From: Methylococcaceae bacterium | GTDB lineage: Bacteria > Pseudomonadota > Gammaproteobacteria > Methylococcales > Methylococcaceae | DNA: 53,399 nucleotides | Direction of reading: 5' to 3' | NCBI GenBank assembly: GCA_902812445.1 | Contig: CADDZF010000004.1 | Coordinates: 1 to 53,399, forward strand | Shown: positions 53,316 through 53,399 of the stretch, piece by piece | Numbering within the stretch: position 1 is the stretch's first letter | How the letters are laid out: the number at the start of each line of letters is the position of its first letter | Program-made: the position numbers and the translations under genes | The notes under the pieces: model-generated | The model's database searches: none | Seen by the model: only the letters and a program-made list of their open reading frames with translations | Told to the model about the DNA's origin: nothing

Positions 53316-53399
53316 TCAGCCTTGCCGCGCCGGCAAGGTTTTATACCACTTATTGGCGAGAATCACGTCAAGCAATTGCGCGGTGCTCTGTTCCCAGGT
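53316..53399 (-). CDS. C-terminal tail of a glycosyltransferase-like gene (5' part outside window)
   Basis: The last 84 bases on the minus strand give an open 27-residue frame ending in TGA. It contains TWEQSTAQLLDVILANKWYK, which resembles the last helix of GT4 glycosyltransferases (a W-E-x-x-A/T start of the C-terminal helix). The gene runs in the same direction as gmd and would precede it with an 87-base gap, so it is likely part of the same cluster. Identity is tentative because so little is seen. Confidence 0.5.
   Translation of the reverse strand, partial: TWEQSTAQLLDVILANKWYKTLPARQG

Noticed and set aside
1-53399. CRISPR arrays, tRNA or rRNA genes, phage att sites
   Set aside because: I looked for regularly spaced repeats, tRNA-like cloverleaf ends and rRNA signatures and saw none; a covariance-model search would be needed to be certain about small RNAs.

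Overview
The window looks like a chromosomal segment of a gammaproteobacterium with moderately high GC. The main support is the gene order rhodanese (yibN type), secB, gpsA, trmL beside a gpmI/ctpA locus, together with a glnA-ntrB-ntrC nitrogen operon, NhaD, PPK1 and GlgP. A methanotroph-like host is possible but is only an impression.

Left end (1-5870). The 3' part of hypB (NiFe-hydrogenase nickel insertion) is followed by a graveyard of mobile-element pieces: a serine recombinase, an IS91-type transposase, an IS3-type orfA and an IS701/IS4-like transposase. Next comes an AT-richer three-gene surface-polysaccharide cassette (GT4 glycosyltransferase, SAM methyltransferase, MOP flippase). A second piece of IS91-type transposase lies on its far side.

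Housekeeping part (5871-28000). This holds ppk1, an EamA transporter, an M14 carboxypeptidase, an AT-rich SDR plus GH1-like pair, nhaD, the CtpA-type protease and a decayed gpmI. The rhodanese-secB-gpsA run converges on trmL, and glgP follows. The nitrogen operon glnA-glnL-glnG lies on the minus strand, with a sigma-54 promoter candidate, two possible NtrC sites and a terminator after glnA.

Right half (28431-53399). This is a large surface-glycan region, almost all on the minus strand. It begins (transcriptionally) with gmd and rmd (GDP-D-rhamnose supply), then a giant GT2/WbsX fusion, a PhyH dioxygenase and several polytopic GT-C-like proteins. In the middle is a compact module of UbiA prenyltransferase fused to a HAD domain, DprE1-like oxidase, DprE2-like reductase and GtrA. 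This resembles the mycobacterial route to polyprenyl-phosphate-arabinofuranose. A methyltransferase, an epimerase, a FAD oxidoreductase, two more membrane glycosyltransferases (one with TPRs), a GT4 and a sulfotransferase-like protein follow. Two plus-strand genes (GT2 and epimerase) converge on the end. Together these genes could make, modify and export a glycan that contains D-rhamnose and possibly a pentofuranose. The lipid-linked pentofuranose module is the most interesting candidate system here.
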